Part shown: piece after piece, positions 46,704 through 55,334 of the stretch
How the letters are laid out: every line of letters starts with the position of its first letter
Numbering within the stretch: position 1 is the first letter of the stretch
Assembly: GCF_001874645.1 (NCBI RefSeq)
Contig: NZ_CP017886.1
Span: 2,542,001 to 2,606,000, forward strand
From: Pseudomonas frederiksbergensis
Lineage (GTDB): Bacteria; Pseudomonadota; Gammaproteobacteria; Pseudomonadales; Pseudomonadaceae
Direction of reading: 5' to 3'
Length of the DNA: 64,000 nucleotides
The notes under the pieces: generated by a model
Told to the model about the DNA's origin: nothing
The model's input: the letters and a program-made list of their open reading frames with translations, nothing else
Database searches by the model: none
Translations under genes and position numbers: made by a program

Positions 46704-48365
46704 TTAATGGAACAACACCGCCGTTTTCTGCAACGTCACCCAAACGCCCCACGCCAACGGAATACCCACCACCAGCCATGCGGCAACGGCCAACGGCACG
46801 CTACCCGAGGAGGCTTTCCACTCTAGCGCGGTCGTGCTGTTCGCACCTTTGTCGTGACCCAGCGCCTGTTCGGCGGCCAGCTCGGCATCGGTCATGAAGT
46901 ACTTGTCCGCCACCGGGCGCACCAGCAGGTTGCAGAGGAAACCCAGCACCAGCAGGCCGGCGAGGATGTACAGGGTGATGTCATACGCAGCAGCGCGCTC
47001 AACGCCGATGCTCAACTGATACTCACGCAAGTAGTTGACCAACACCGGACCGAGCACGCCAGCAGCGGCCCATGCGGTCAGCAGACGACCGTGGATCGCA
47101 CCGACCATCTGCGTGCCGAACAGGTCCGCCAGGTACGCCGGAACCGTTGCAAAACCACCGCCGTACATCGACAGGATGATGCAGAAGGCCGCCACGAACA
47201 GCGCGATGTTGCCCAGATGACCAAGGTTCGGGATCAACGCGTACAGGGCAAAACCCAAGGCGAAGAACACGAAGTAGGTGTTTTTGCGGCCCAGGTAGTC
47301 GGAGAACGACGCCCAGAAGAACCGGCCACCAATGTTGAACAAGCTCAGCAAACCGGTGAAACCCGCCGCGATTGCCGCGATCGACGCCAATTGCGAAGCG
47401 TCCAGCTGACCGAAGGTCAGGTCGTTGCCGAGCAATTTACCGGCGAACACTTCCTGCAACAGCGGCGACGCCATGCCGAGGATGCCGATACCTGCCGACA
47501 CGTTCAGGCACAGCACCAGCCACACTAGACGAAACTGCGGGGTTTTCCACACGACGTTAACGTGCACGTGACGGTGAGTGATCATCGCGCTCGCGGCTTT
47601 TTTCGCCGGCGCGGTCCAGCCTTCAGGTTTCCAGCCGGTCGGCGGAACGCGGTACGACAGCGCACCACCGATCATGAACACGAAGTAGATCGCCGCCATC
47701 ACCAGGAAACTCTGCCACACGCCCACGCCGGCCGGCGAAGCGAAATGGCCCATCAGCGCAGCCGCCAGCGGAGCACCGACCATCGCGCCACCACCGAAGC
47801 CCATGATCGCCATACCGGTCGCCATGCCGCGTTTGTCCGGGAACCACTTGATCAAGGTTGACACCGGCGAGATGTAACCCAGCCCCAAGCCAATACCCCC
47901 GATGACGCCGGAGCCGATCCACATCAGCCAGATCTGGTGGGTATAAATCCCCAAGGCGGAAATCAGCAGACCGCCGCACCAGCACAGCGCCGAGACGACA
48001 CCGGCCTTGCGTGGCCCGGCATGTTCCAGCCAGCCGCCCCAGATTGCTGCCGAGCAGCCGAGGAAGATGAAGAACAAGGTGTAGATCCAGCCAAGCATCG
48101 AGATCGGCCAGTCACACTGGGACGAAAAGATCTGTGCGATGAAGCTCATGTCTGGCGCGCAGGCCACCGGCGCGGTCACGCCCAGGGCTTTGGACAGCGG
48201 CAGCCAGAATACCGAAAAACCGTAGGCCATGCCGATGCACAGGTGGATGGCCAGTGCGGCCGGTGGAACCAGCCAGCGGTTGAAACCGGGCTTGGCGATG
48301 ATCCGCTCCTTGGACAGGAACGCTGACTGGGCGGGAATAATGCCCGCCTCGGTACTCGTGCTCAT
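46704..48365 (-). CDS. OFA-family MFS transporter with an extra C-terminal membrane segment
   Basis: The 553-residue transporter of the oxalate/formate antiporter (OFA) family has 12 predicted helices. Visible blocks are HLCIGMAYGFSVFWLPLS in helix 1, GGIGLGLGYISPVSTLIKWF and PDKRGMATGMAIMGFGGGAM, a long central loop (about residue 245-275) and NIGGRFFWASFSDYLGRKN. The C-terminal 35 residues (AAWLVVGIPLAWGVWVTLQK) form a 13th helix. It resembles the separate tiny subunit found next to OFA genes elsewhere. The ATG at 48365 follows GGGGGAAA. Substrate unknown; E. coli YhjX (pyruvate-induced) is a relative. Confidence 0.88.
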   Translation of the reverse strand: MSTSTEAGIIPAQSAFLSKERIIAKPGFNRWLVPPAALAIHLCIGMAYGFSVFWLPLSKALGVTAPVACAPDMSFIAQIFSSQCDWPISMLGWIYTLFFIFLGCSAAIWGGWLEHAGPRKAGVVSALCWCGGLLISALGIYTHQIWLMWIGSGVIGGIGLGLGYISPVSTLIKWFPDKRGMATGMAIMGFGGGAMVGAPLAAALMGHFASPAGVGVWQSFLVMAAIYFVFMIGGALSYRVPPTGWKPEGWTAPAKKAASAMITHRHVHVNVVWKTPQFRLVWLVLCLNVSAGIGILGMASPLLQEVFAGKLLGNDLTFGQLDASQLASIAAIAAGFTGLLSLFNIGGRFFWASFSDYLGRKNTYFVFFALGFALYALIPNLGHLGNIALFVAAFCIILSMYGGGFATVPAYLADLFGTQMVGAIHGRLLTAWAAAGVLGPVLVNYLREYQLSIGVERAAAYDITLYILAGLLVLGFLCNLLVRPVADKYFMTDAELAAEQALGHDKGANSTTALEWKASSGSVPLAVAAWLVVGIPLAWGVWVTLQKTAVLFH

Positions 48366-48639
48366 TTGTGTTTCCCCCAATTATTAGTATGGTTCGCCAG
48401 GCACTCTTCACCCACGGCCTTGTTGCACGCAGGCATGACCGTTTTATTGAGTAGAGCTCCGTTCGGGCGCGACAACAGGTCGCAGAAGGACCGACGAACG
48501 GGCGAAGATTACCATTTGCCCACGACAGAAAAACCAAACTGATATCACCTTTTATGTGACATCAGCTCCGATCACGCACCAAAGAACCGTTTCACCCGTT
48601 GACGGGAAATGCCCGAATACCCCTTTCACAGGAAACCTT

Positions 48640-49038
48640 ATGCCCATCGTCGTCGAATCGCTGAACGAACCCAGCTATCAGGATCAGCAGGATCTGCAGA
48701 AGATCTTCCACGACGCCCCGCGCTGGCTGATTGCTCCGTTCAACGATGAACTGCAACTGATTGAAACCAGCCTGCGCGACGGCTCGCTGATCGCCGGTCG
48801 TTTCAATGACCGACTGCTCGGCGCGGCGCGCCTGCATCGAAAACAGGACATCTGGCAGCTGTCGCAATTGTGCGTGCGAAAAATCACCCGCCGCCGTGGC
48901 GTGGCTGAACGCCTGATCAGCGAAGCGCAAAAAATGGCCGCGCTTGCGGGGGCAACATTGCACTTGCTGGCCCCCGCCGGGCACCTCGAAGCCCAGGCAC
49001 TCGCTGCCAAGCTCAAACTGCCGCTGGAGCTGCTCTAG
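48640..49038 (+). CDS. PanM/PanZ-like acetyltransferase-fold protein
   Basis: The 132-residue GNAT-fold protein has the short acetyl-CoA-binding loop RKITRRRGVAERLI and the strand LGAARLHRKQDIWQLSQLCV. This layout matches the acetyl-CoA sensor PanZ/PanM, which triggers maturation of PanD and so controls pantothenate synthesis. Identity is by overall pattern and is less certain than for the neighbours. I start at ATG 48640; 28 codons upstream are open but overlap the promoter region. It lies 274 bp from the divergent MFS gene. Confidence 0.75.
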   Translation: MPIVVESLNEPSYQDQQDLQKIFHDAPRWLIAPFNDELQLIETSLRDGSLIAGRFNDRLLGAARLHRKQDIWQLSQLCVRKITRRRGVAERLISEAQKMAALAGATLHLLAPAGHLEAQALAAKLKLPLELL

Positions 49039-49120
49039 GCGATCACTGACCAGTCGTCGGTTTCGGGGCGCTATACTCCCTGGCTAAATTTCGACATTGA
49101 CTCACTACAAGGACTCGCCC

Positions 49121-51352
49121 ATGAAAGCGTTCGGCAAAATCCTGGGTCTGGTACTTCTCGGGTTGTTGCTGATCATTGTGGCGCTGGGCTTTGCCCTGAC
49201 CCACTTCTTCGATCCCAATGACTACAAAGACGAGATTCGCCAGATTGCCCGCGACAAGGCCCACATCGAGCTGACGCTCAATGGCGATATCGGCTGGAGC
49301 CTGTTCCCCTGGCTTGGCCTTGAGCTGCACGAAGCCGGTATCGCGACCCTGGCCAATCCGACCCAGCCGTTTGCCGACCTGCAAATGCTTGGCCTGTCCG
49401 TGCGGGTGCTACCGTTGCTGCGCCGTGAAGTGCAGATGAGCGATGTCCGCGTCGAAGGCCTGAATCTGCGCCTCAATCGTAACAAGAATGGCCACGGTAA
49501 CTGGGAAGACATCGGCAAGGTCCCGCCTGCCGCCGCCAAGGCTGATGCGCCGGCTACCGGCAGCATCAGCGAACCGGCCGCCGAAATACCCGCCACCCCG
49601 GAAAAACCGACCCAACCGATTCGTCTCGACATCGACAGCCTGACCGTGAACAACGCTCGGGTTGAATACAACGATGAGCGAACCGGCAAGCAGTTCAGCG
49701 CCGAAAGCATCCAGCTGAGCACCGGCCCGGTGCACGACGCGACCAACATTCAGGTCAAGCTGACTGCATTCCTCGCCAGCAACCAGCCGGACGTGCGGGT
49801 GCGCACCGAACTCAACGGCGAGTTGCGTTTCGAACGCGCCCTCCAGCGCTACCAGTTCGAAGACATGAAACTCGCAGGCGAAATCTCCGGCGAACCGCTG
49901 CAAGGCAAGATCGTGACCTTTGCCGCTCAAGGCCAATTGTTACTGGATAAAGCGGCGAACGTCGCCGAATGGACCGGCATCAAAATCTCTGCCAACCAGC
50001 TGCGCGCGCTCGGTGAACTGAAAGTCAACGACCTGGACAAAACCCCGCAAATCAGCGGTGGCGTGTCGATTGCCCAATTCGACTTGGCAAAGTTTGTCGA
50101 CAGCATCGGTCAGACACTCCCGACCATGGCCGAGGGCAGCCTGAGCAAAGTCGAACTGGTCAGCCGTCTGACAGGCACTCCGACCAGCGTAGCGCTGGAC
50201 GATATCAACCTGAAAGTCGACGACAGCAGTTTCAGCGGGCGTATCGCCATCGAAGATTTCGCCAAGCAATCGTTGCGCGTGCAGCTCAAGGGCGACACCT
50301 TCGACGCTGATCGCTACCTGCCACCAACCTCCGCCGAAGCCAACAGCGCCGCGGTGGCCCGCCAGTCGGAAGTCAAAAGCACCGAGGCCGACGCGCTGGC
50401 CGGCGTCGGCAGCACGCCGTTGCCGAACGCCCCCACCAAAGGCGCCTGGAGCAGCGACAAACTGATTCCGGCGGAGCGCCTGAGCAAGCTTGATCTGGAC
50501 GCCGACCTGACCTTCGGCCAACTCACCCTCGACAAACTGCCGATCCAGAACGCCGCGCTGAAAGCCACCGGCCAAGGTGGCCTGCTGACCCTGGAAAACC
50601 TGCGTGGTGAGCTCTACAACGGCAACTTCGACGCCAAGGGCACGCTGGATGTACGTCAACCCGTGCCGGTGCTGAGCCTGCAAACGCAGATCAGTCGGGT
50701 TCCGGTGGAAAACATCCTCGAAAGCCAAGGGAAAAAACCGCCAGTCAAAGGTCTGGTCACGCTCAACAGCACCCTGACCGCCAGCGGCAACAGCCAGAAA
50801 GCGCTGATCGACAGCCTCAACGGCACGGCCAGTTTCGTGCTCAATAACGGCGTGCTGCTCAACGCCAACCTTGAGCAACAGCTGTGCAAAGGCATCGCCA
50901 CGCTGAACCACAAAACCCTCAGCGGCGAACCGCGTGGCAAGGACACACCCTTTCAGGAACTCAAGGGCAACCTGACGTTGCGCAATGGCGTGGCCAGCAA
51001 TCCGGACCTGAAAGTGCGCATCCCGGGCATGACCGTCACCGGTAACGGCGACGTCGACCTGCGCGTACTGGGTATGGACTACCGCGTCGGCATCATCGTC
51101 GAAGGTGACAAGAGCGACATGCCGGATCCGGCCTGCCAGGTCAACGAGCGCTTTGCCAATATCGAGTGGCCATTGCGCTGCCGTGGGCCTCTGGAACTCG
51201 GTGCCAAGGCCTGCCGCCTGGACAGTGAGCGTCTCGGTCAGGTGGCGAGCAAGCTGGCGGGTGACAAGCTCGGCGAAAAAATCGATGAGAAACTCGGCGA
51301 CAAAGTCAGTCCAGAACTGAAAAACGCCCTCAAGGGGCTGTTCAAGCGATGA
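49121..51352 (+). CDS. AsmA family protein
   Basis: The 743-residue protein has a single N-terminal membrane helix (ILGLVLLGLLLIIVALGFAL) and then a very long periplasmic beta-groove domain. The AsmA start is visible as FDPNDYKDEIRQIARDKAHIELTLNGDIGWSLFPWLGLEL (core NGDIGWSLFPWLG), and the C-terminal AsmA_2 region contains SLNGTASFVLNNGVL. AsmA-like proteins are thought to bridge membranes and move phospholipids. AAGGA lies upstream of ATG 49121. Its stop overlaps mutY (ATGA). Confidence 0.92.
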   Translation: MKAFGKILGLVLLGLLLIIVALGFALTHFFDPNDYKDEIRQIARDKAHIELTLNGDIGWSLFPWLGLELHEAGIATLANPTQPFADLQMLGLSVRVLPLLRREVQMSDVRVEGLNLRLNRNKNGHGNWEDIGKVPPAAAKADAPATGSISEPAAEIPATPEKPTQPIRLDIDSLTVNNARVEYNDERTGKQFSAESIQLSTGPVHDATNIQVKLTAFLASNQPDVRVRTELNGELRFERALQRYQFEDMKLAGEISGEPLQGKIVTFAAQGQLLLDKAANVAEWTGIKISANQLRALGELKVNDLDKTPQISGGVSIAQFDLAKFVDSIGQTLPTMAEGSLSKVELVSRLTGTPTSVALDDINLKVDDSSFSGRIAIEDFAKQSLRVQLKGDTFDADRYLPPTSAEANSAAVARQSEVKSTEADALAGVGSTPLPNAPTKGAWSSDKLIPAERLSKLDLDADLTFGQLTLDKLPIQNAALKATGQGGLLTLENLRGELYNGNFDAKGTLDVRQPVPVLSLQTQISRVPVENILESQGKKPPVKGLVTLNSTLTASGNSQKALIDSLNGTASFVLNNGVLLNANLEQQLCKGIATLNHKTLSGEPRGKDTPFQELKGNLTLRNGVASNPDLKVRIPGMTVTGNGDVDLRVLGMDYRVGIIVEGDKSDMPDPACQVNERFANIEWPLRCRGPLELGAKACRLDSERLGQVASKLAGDKLGEKIDEKLGDKVSPELKNALKGLFKR

Positions 51353-52416
51353 AAGCCGAGCAGTTCTCAACCGCGGTGCTGGACTGGTACGACGTCCATG
51401 GCCGCCACGACTTGCCCTGGCAACAGGGCATCACCCCGTATCGGGTGTGGGTCTCGGAAATCATGTTGCAGCAGACCCAGGTCAGCACCGTGCTGAACTA
51501 CTTCGACCGGTTCATGGCGTCATTGCCAACGGTCGAGGCCCTGGCCGCCGCGCCGGAAGACGAAGTGCTGCACCTGTGGACCGGCCTGGGTTACTACACC
51601 CGCGCCCGCAACCTGCAAAAGACCGCGAAGATCGTCGTTGCCGAGTACGGCGGCGAGTTTCCCCGGGATGTGGAAAAACTCACTGACTTGCCGGGCATCG
51701 GCCTGTCCACCGCGGGCGCCATCGCTAGCCTGAGCATGGGCCTGCGCGCGCCGATCCTCGACGGCAACGTCAAGCGGGTACTGGCGCGCTTTACCGCGCA
51801 AGAGGGCTACCCCGGCGAGCCGAAGGTTGCCAAACAGCTGTGGGCCACCGCCGAACGCTTTACACCCCACGACCGCGTCAATGCCTACACCCAAGCGATG
51901 ATGGACATGGGTGCCACGCTCTGCACCCGCAGCAAGCCGAGCTGCCTGCTGTGCCCACTGGAAAAGGGCTGCGAAGCGCACATGCTCGGTCTTGAGACCC
52001 GCTACCCGATCCCCAAACCGCGTAAAACCGTGCCACAGAAGCGCACGCTAATGCCGATGCTCGCCAACCGCGACGGTGCCATTTTGCTTTACCGTCGGCC
52101 TTCCACGGGCTTGTGGGGCGGTTTGTGGAGCCTGCCGGAACTCGACGACCTCGGCGATCTGGAACATCTGGCACTGCAACACTCGCTGGAACTGGGCAAG
52201 CACGTTGAGCTGCCAAGCCTGGTACACACCTTCAGTCATTTCCAACTGGCTATCGAACCCTGGCTGGTCCAGGTCCAGGAGGCTGGCCATCACGTGGCCG
52301 AGGCCGACTGGCTCTGGTATAACCTCGCCACCCCGCCGCGCCTGGGCCTTGCCGCCCCGGTGAAAAAACTGCTGAAGCGCGCGGCCGATGTATTGAACGC
52401 AGGAGAGTCGTCATGA
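51349..52416 (+). CDS. mutY: A/G-specific adenine glycosylase
   Basis: The 355-residue repair enzyme removes A mispaired with 8-oxoG. It has the helix-hairpin-helix [14 protein letters not shown], the catalytic Asp region [15 protein letters not shown], and the 4Fe-4S loop Cys-x6-Cys-x2-Cys-x5-Cys ([17 protein letters not shown]). A C-terminal MutT-like 8-oxoG recognition domain begins at about residue 230. It overlaps asmA upstream and yggX downstream by four bases each, forming a tight operon. Confidence 0.97.
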   Translation: MKAEQFSTAVLDWYDVHGRHDLPWQQGITPYRVWVSEIMLQQTQVSTVLNYFDRFMASLPTVEALAAAPEDEVLHLWTGLGYYTRARNLQKTAKIVVAEYGGEFPRDVEKLTDLPGIGLSTAGAIASLSMGLRAPILDGNVKRVLARFTAQEGYPGEPKVAKQLWATAERFTPHDRVNAYTQAMMDMGATLCTRSKPSCLLCPLEKGCEAHMLGLETRYPIPKPRKTVPQKRTLMPMLANRDGAILLYRRPSTGLWGGLWSLPELDDLGDLEHLALQHSLELGKHVELPSLVHTFSHFQLAIEPWLVQVQEAGHHVAEADWLWYNLATPPRLGLAAPVKKLLKRAADVLNAGESS

Positions 52417-52685
52417 CCCGCACCATCATGTGCCGCAAGTACAAAGAAGAATTGCCAGGCCTGGAGCGCGCCCCATTCCCGGGTGCCAAAGGTCAGGACA
52501 TTTTTGACCACGTCTCGGCCAAGGCCTGGGCCGACTGGCAAAAACACCAGACCCTGTTGATCAACGAAAAACGCCTGAACATGATGAACGCCGAAGACCG
52601 AAAATACCTTCAGGGCGAGATGGACAAGTACTTCTCCGGCGAGGAATACGCCAAGGCCGAAGGCTACGTTCCACCAGCCGAGTAA
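52413..52685 (+). CDS. yggX: Oxidative damage / iron trafficking protein YggX
   Basis: The 90-residue YggX family protein has the single Cys in [21 protein letters not shown] (core [12 protein letters not shown]), then [20 protein letters not shown] and the C-terminal [16 protein letters not shown]. It protects Fe-S clusters from oxidation. The mutY-yggX pair is conserved in gammaproteobacteria. Its start overlaps the mutY stop. Confidence 0.96.
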   Translation: MTRTIMCRKYKEELPGLERAPFPGAKGQDIFDHVSAKAWADWQKHQTLLINEKRLNMMNAEDRKYLQGEMDKYFSGEEYAKAEGYVPPAE

Positions 52686-52749
52686 TCCCGTAAAAACGGG
52701 GGTTGGATCGTAAGCGACGGTAATAATTAAATATTTTTTGAAAACTTGC

Positions 52750-52778
52750 TTGACGACCCCCTGAAAAACCAGTTTAAT
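52750..52778 (+). promoter_or_regulatory. Promoter of tRNA-Phe
   Basis: TTGACG, a 17-bp spacer and TTTAAT form a good sigma-70 promoter that ends 10 bp before the mature tRNA; a GC-rich discriminator (GCGCCCC) follows, typical of stable RNA genes. Confidence 0.8.
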
Positions 52779-52788
52779 GCGCCCCGTT

Positions 52789-52864
52789 GCCCAGATAGCT
52801 CAGTCGGTAGAGCAGGGGATTGAAAATCCCCGTGTCGGCGGTTCGATTCCGTCTCTGGGCACCA
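52789..52864 (+). tRNA. tRNA-Phe (GAA)
   Basis: The 76-base cloverleaf is complete, including encoded CCA. The acceptor stem is GCCCAGA/TCTGGGC, the D arm contains GCTCAGTCGGTAGAGC, the anticodon stem-loop is GGGGATTGAAAATCCCC with anticodon GAA, and the T arm is GGCGGTTCGATTCCGTC. It is the attachment site end for the degraded mobile DNA that follows. Confidence 0.97.
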
Positions 52865-52872
52865 CCTTTCGT

Positions 52873-52900
52873 TTTCAGGTGATGCCAAGCACACCTGAAA
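52873..52900 (+). other. Hairpin just after tRNA-Phe
   Basis: TTTCAGGTG and CACCTGAAA form a 9-bp stem in the tRNA 3' trailer, possibly a processing or integration-related structure. Confidence 0.5.
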
Positions 52901-52908
52901 GCACACAA

Positions 52909-52934
52909 GAAGCCCGCCTAGTGCGGGCTTTTTG
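52909..52934 (+). terminator. tRNA-Phe terminator
   Basis: AAGCCCGC and GCGGGCTT surround CTAGT, followed by TTTTGC. Confidence 0.85.
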
Positions 52935-53060
52935 CTTTCTACGGTTCCCAACCGTTCCCTTGTAAGCCCAAACATATGTGAGTAGATCCAGTTCGGTCTA
53001 GAAATCTACTCACACCACTGCGGCAAAACGCCCGGCTGGTGCGGCCTGCAAGGAGGCAGC

Positions 53061-53372
53061 GTGCCACTCTCAGATACCACCATTCGTACCGCCAAGCCAA
53101 AGGACAAGCTTTACCGGCTCTTATGCCTTGAAGTAACCCCGACCGGCTCCAAGCTATGGCGCTATCGATACCGCTTCAACGGCAGCGCAAAGATGCTGGC
53201 GATTGGCGCATACCCAACCATCACGCTGCTAAAAGCCCGCCAGCTTCGCGACGGGGCGCGCCAGCTGCTGATTGAGGGCACCGACCCCGCTGAGCAAAAG
53301 AAAGCAGCCAAACAAGCACAGAAAGTCGAGGGACTGACTTTCGAGACGCTGGCACGGGAGTGGTTCGCTTAA
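53061..53372 (+). pseudogene. N-terminal fragment of a P4-type tyrosine integrase
   Basis: The frame opens at GTG with PLSDTTIRTAKPKDKLYRL and continues through TPTGSKLWRYRYRFNGSAKM and IGAYPTITLLKARQLRDGAR, the DUF4102 arm-binding domain of P4-like integrases. It stops after EGLTFETLAREWFA at residue 103, where full proteins go on for about 300 residues with the catalytic Arg-His-Arg-Tyr. The usual Gly-rich SDGGG segment after residue 19 is also missing. It sits 197 bp after tRNA-Phe, as expected for a tRNA-targeted integrase. The frame ends exactly where phage tail sequence begins. Confidence 0.85.
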
Positions 53373-53964
53373 CCCACCGATCAGAACCGTAAAGCTCTAT
53401 GGTCAGTTGCGTCAATTCGGAAAGTTTTACCCGCTCGCCGTGCGCACACCTGCCGAGGCAATCAAAGCGCTGTGTGTGCAGATCCCGGGCTTCGAGCGAT
53501 TCCTATCGAACGCCAAATCCAGAGGACTAGTGTTCGCTGTTTTTCTTGGGAAGAAGAATATCAGCGAGGCCGAGCTCGGCTATCAAGGTGATGGCGACAT
53601 CATCATTGCGCCCGTGATCGAGGGCAGTAAGCGCGCCGGCATGATGCAGACAATCATTGGCGTCGCACTGATAATTGTTGCCACCATTGCCACCGGAGGC
53701 GTCGGCGGGTTCGCAGCTGGCGGCGTATGGGGTGCCGTAGGGGCGGCAGGGGCATCGATGGCCATTGGTGGTGTGATTCAGATGTTAAGCCCAGTCGCTA
53801 AAGGCCTGCGGACCAGCGCAGCCCCCGAGAACACCCCCGGCTACGCCTTCGGCAGCGCGAAAAACACAACCGCCTCCGGCAACCCGGTTCCGCTCTGCAT
53901 CGGCAAGCGTCGGGTAGGTGGCGCGATCATCAGTGCCGCGATATACGCCGAAGATCAGATATAA
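53371..53964 (+). pseudogene. Lambda-type phage tail assembly protein I, missing its start
   Basis: The frame is open from before 53371 and reads NPPIRTVKLYGQLRQFGKFY, then VRTPAEAIKALCVQIPGFER, a central two-helix hydrophobic Gly/Ala stretch and a C-terminus ending AAIYAEDQI. This is the whole tail assembly protein I of lambda-like prophages except for the first one to three residues and its start codon. A TTG at 53407 could give a 185-residue product. The next morphogenetic gene (tail tip J) is absent, so this is a leftover of a deleted prophage, not a functional tail module. Confidence 0.82.
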
Positions 53965-54004
53965 GCCATCTGGTGATACATTCGCCCATTTCCAGGAGAA
54001 GAAG

Positions 54005-54358
54005 ATGCAAAGGATTATCGCAGTCGGCGCGATCGTGTTGGCACTGGGCGGATGTACCACCTCACCACAGGAGATGAGGGCAGAAGGGCCACTGAAGTCC
54101 TTCACCACCCATAAACCAGAGCAGCAGGTGGCAGAGTGCATCCTGTACGCCTGGCAAAATGAATCATTGGCGGGGGCTCACTACAACGTGAGTCTTCAGC
54201 CAAGGCCGAGCGGCGGCAAGTCGGTGGTAAGCGCGAACAACAGAGAAATGGCGGACGTAATCGGCAGCAAGGAGTCAACAAAGGTCCAGTTCTTTTCCAG
54301 CAGCAGCATGAGCTGGATTTCAGACCGCCGCGTGGCGAGTCTCAAAACCTGCTTGTAG
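54005..54358 (+). CDS. Small lipoprotein associated with prophage remnant
   Basis: The 117-residue protein has a clear lipoprotein signal, MQRIIAVGAIVLALGGCTTS, with Cys17 as the lipidation site, and a good AGGAGAAG ribosome-binding site. The mature part (EQQVAECILYAWQNESLAG, SSMSWISDRRVASLKTC) has two cysteines and resembles small lipoproteins found beside tail genes in pseudomonad prophages. No function can be named. It is intact and may be expressed as a lysogenic-conversion-type cargo gene (inference). Confidence 0.75.
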   Translation: MQRIIAVGAIVLALGGCTTSPQEMRAEGPLKSFTTHKPEQQVAECILYAWQNESLAGAHYNVSLQPRPSGGKSVVSANNREMADVIGSKESTKVQFFSSSSMSWISDRRVASLKTCL

Positions 54359-54674
54359 CTGGTAAAGGCACACTCCAAGAGAGACCATTTGATCTCACTG
54401 GGACCATATGGTCTGTATCGCGCCACAAGCATTTTCAGCCTGCGTGGTAACCACTCTGGTAACCACCAAAAGTAACCACTCCACCTGGTTACTATCCATC
54501 TACGATATCTCCGTTACGGCGCCGCCTGACACCCCCAACCTTGACAATTGTTAACAGGTTGAGTGATGGCATTTTGACCTAGCAAACCTGACGCGGTTAA
54601 ATCCCCGCGAGGCAAGGCAGTCTCGTAGATAACCGACTGTCATTTCTATTCGATTGCCCCGTTATGGAGATCCT
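54359..54674. other. Gap with GTAACCAC direct repeats
   Basis: This 316-bp stretch has no convincing gene. It contains three direct copies of GTAACCAC, at 54447, 54459 and 54472, and an inverted GGTTAC at 54487. These could be integrase or excisionase arm sites or an element end. A palindromic TTGACAATTGTTAACA follows at 54541-54556. No repeat of the tRNA-Phe 3' end was found by eye. Confidence 0.45.
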
Positions 54675-55274
54675 ATGCGCCCCTATCGCCTGATCTACGT
54701 TCTACTTGGCTGGATGCTCGCCGGCTGCAGCATTCCTTATCAAACCCCCGAAGCCCTTAGACAGATCGAGCACGACCTGACGATTCCCCAGGGTTCGGTA
54801 CAGGCCCTGAGCCAGACCAACTGGTGCTACCTGCCCTATGGTTCGGACCATGGTGGCGACGGCCAGTGCAGAGCTATACAAGGCTTGGGAATCCTCGTCG
54901 GCGACGGCTTGATACTGAGCACCTACTCAGGCGGCAGCTATCAGCGCTTCATCACCCTACGCACCAGCGATGTACTCTGCATCAAAACCTTCCGTGGTCG
55001 CGAAGCCGCCGAGAGCTTCTTTGCCTTCACTCGGGCCGGTGCCGCACAGATCATCCCGCTGACAGCTAATGGGCGCCTCAACACCCCAGTAAAAATCCAG
55101 TTTCTAGATTACTTGATCGGTCAGAACCAGCCGAACGCCATGGGTTCCGATAAGAGCTATGTTCGCGACACCGGCAAAAAGTCCTACTCCGCTAGTATCA
55201 TACCGGGCACGAAAATACCCTATTTCTCTTCAGTAGCGGTCACGGAGGTCTTTAATCCCTGTCCGGAAAACTAG
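54675..55274 (+). CDS. Orphan lipoprotein of unknown function
   Basis: The 199-residue protein starts at ATG 54675 behind GGAG. The signal sequence MRPYRLIYVLLGWMLAGCSI has lipobox LAGC. The mature part has a Cys pair region (NWCYLPYGSDHGGDGQCRAI), the hydrophobic GILVGDGLILSTYSGG, a further Cys (DVLCIKTF) and a final FNPCPEN. I do not recognise a family. It stands alone between the prophage remnant and an IS fragment, with independent expression likely. Confidence 0.75.
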   Translation: MRPYRLIYVLLGWMLAGCSIPYQTPEALRQIEHDLTIPQGSVQALSQTNWCYLPYGSDHGGDGQCRAIQGLGILVGDGLILSTYSGGSYQRFITLRTSDVLCIKTFRGREAAESFFAFTRAGAAQIIPLTANGRLNTPVKIQFLDYLIGQNQPNAMGSDKSYVRDTGKKSYSASIIPGTKIPYFSSVAVTEVFNPCPEN

Positions 55275-55334
55275 TTGACCATGCCTTCATTGTTGCTGGG
55301 GGTGAGATAACCAAATGGCAGGTGCTAAAGCAGT

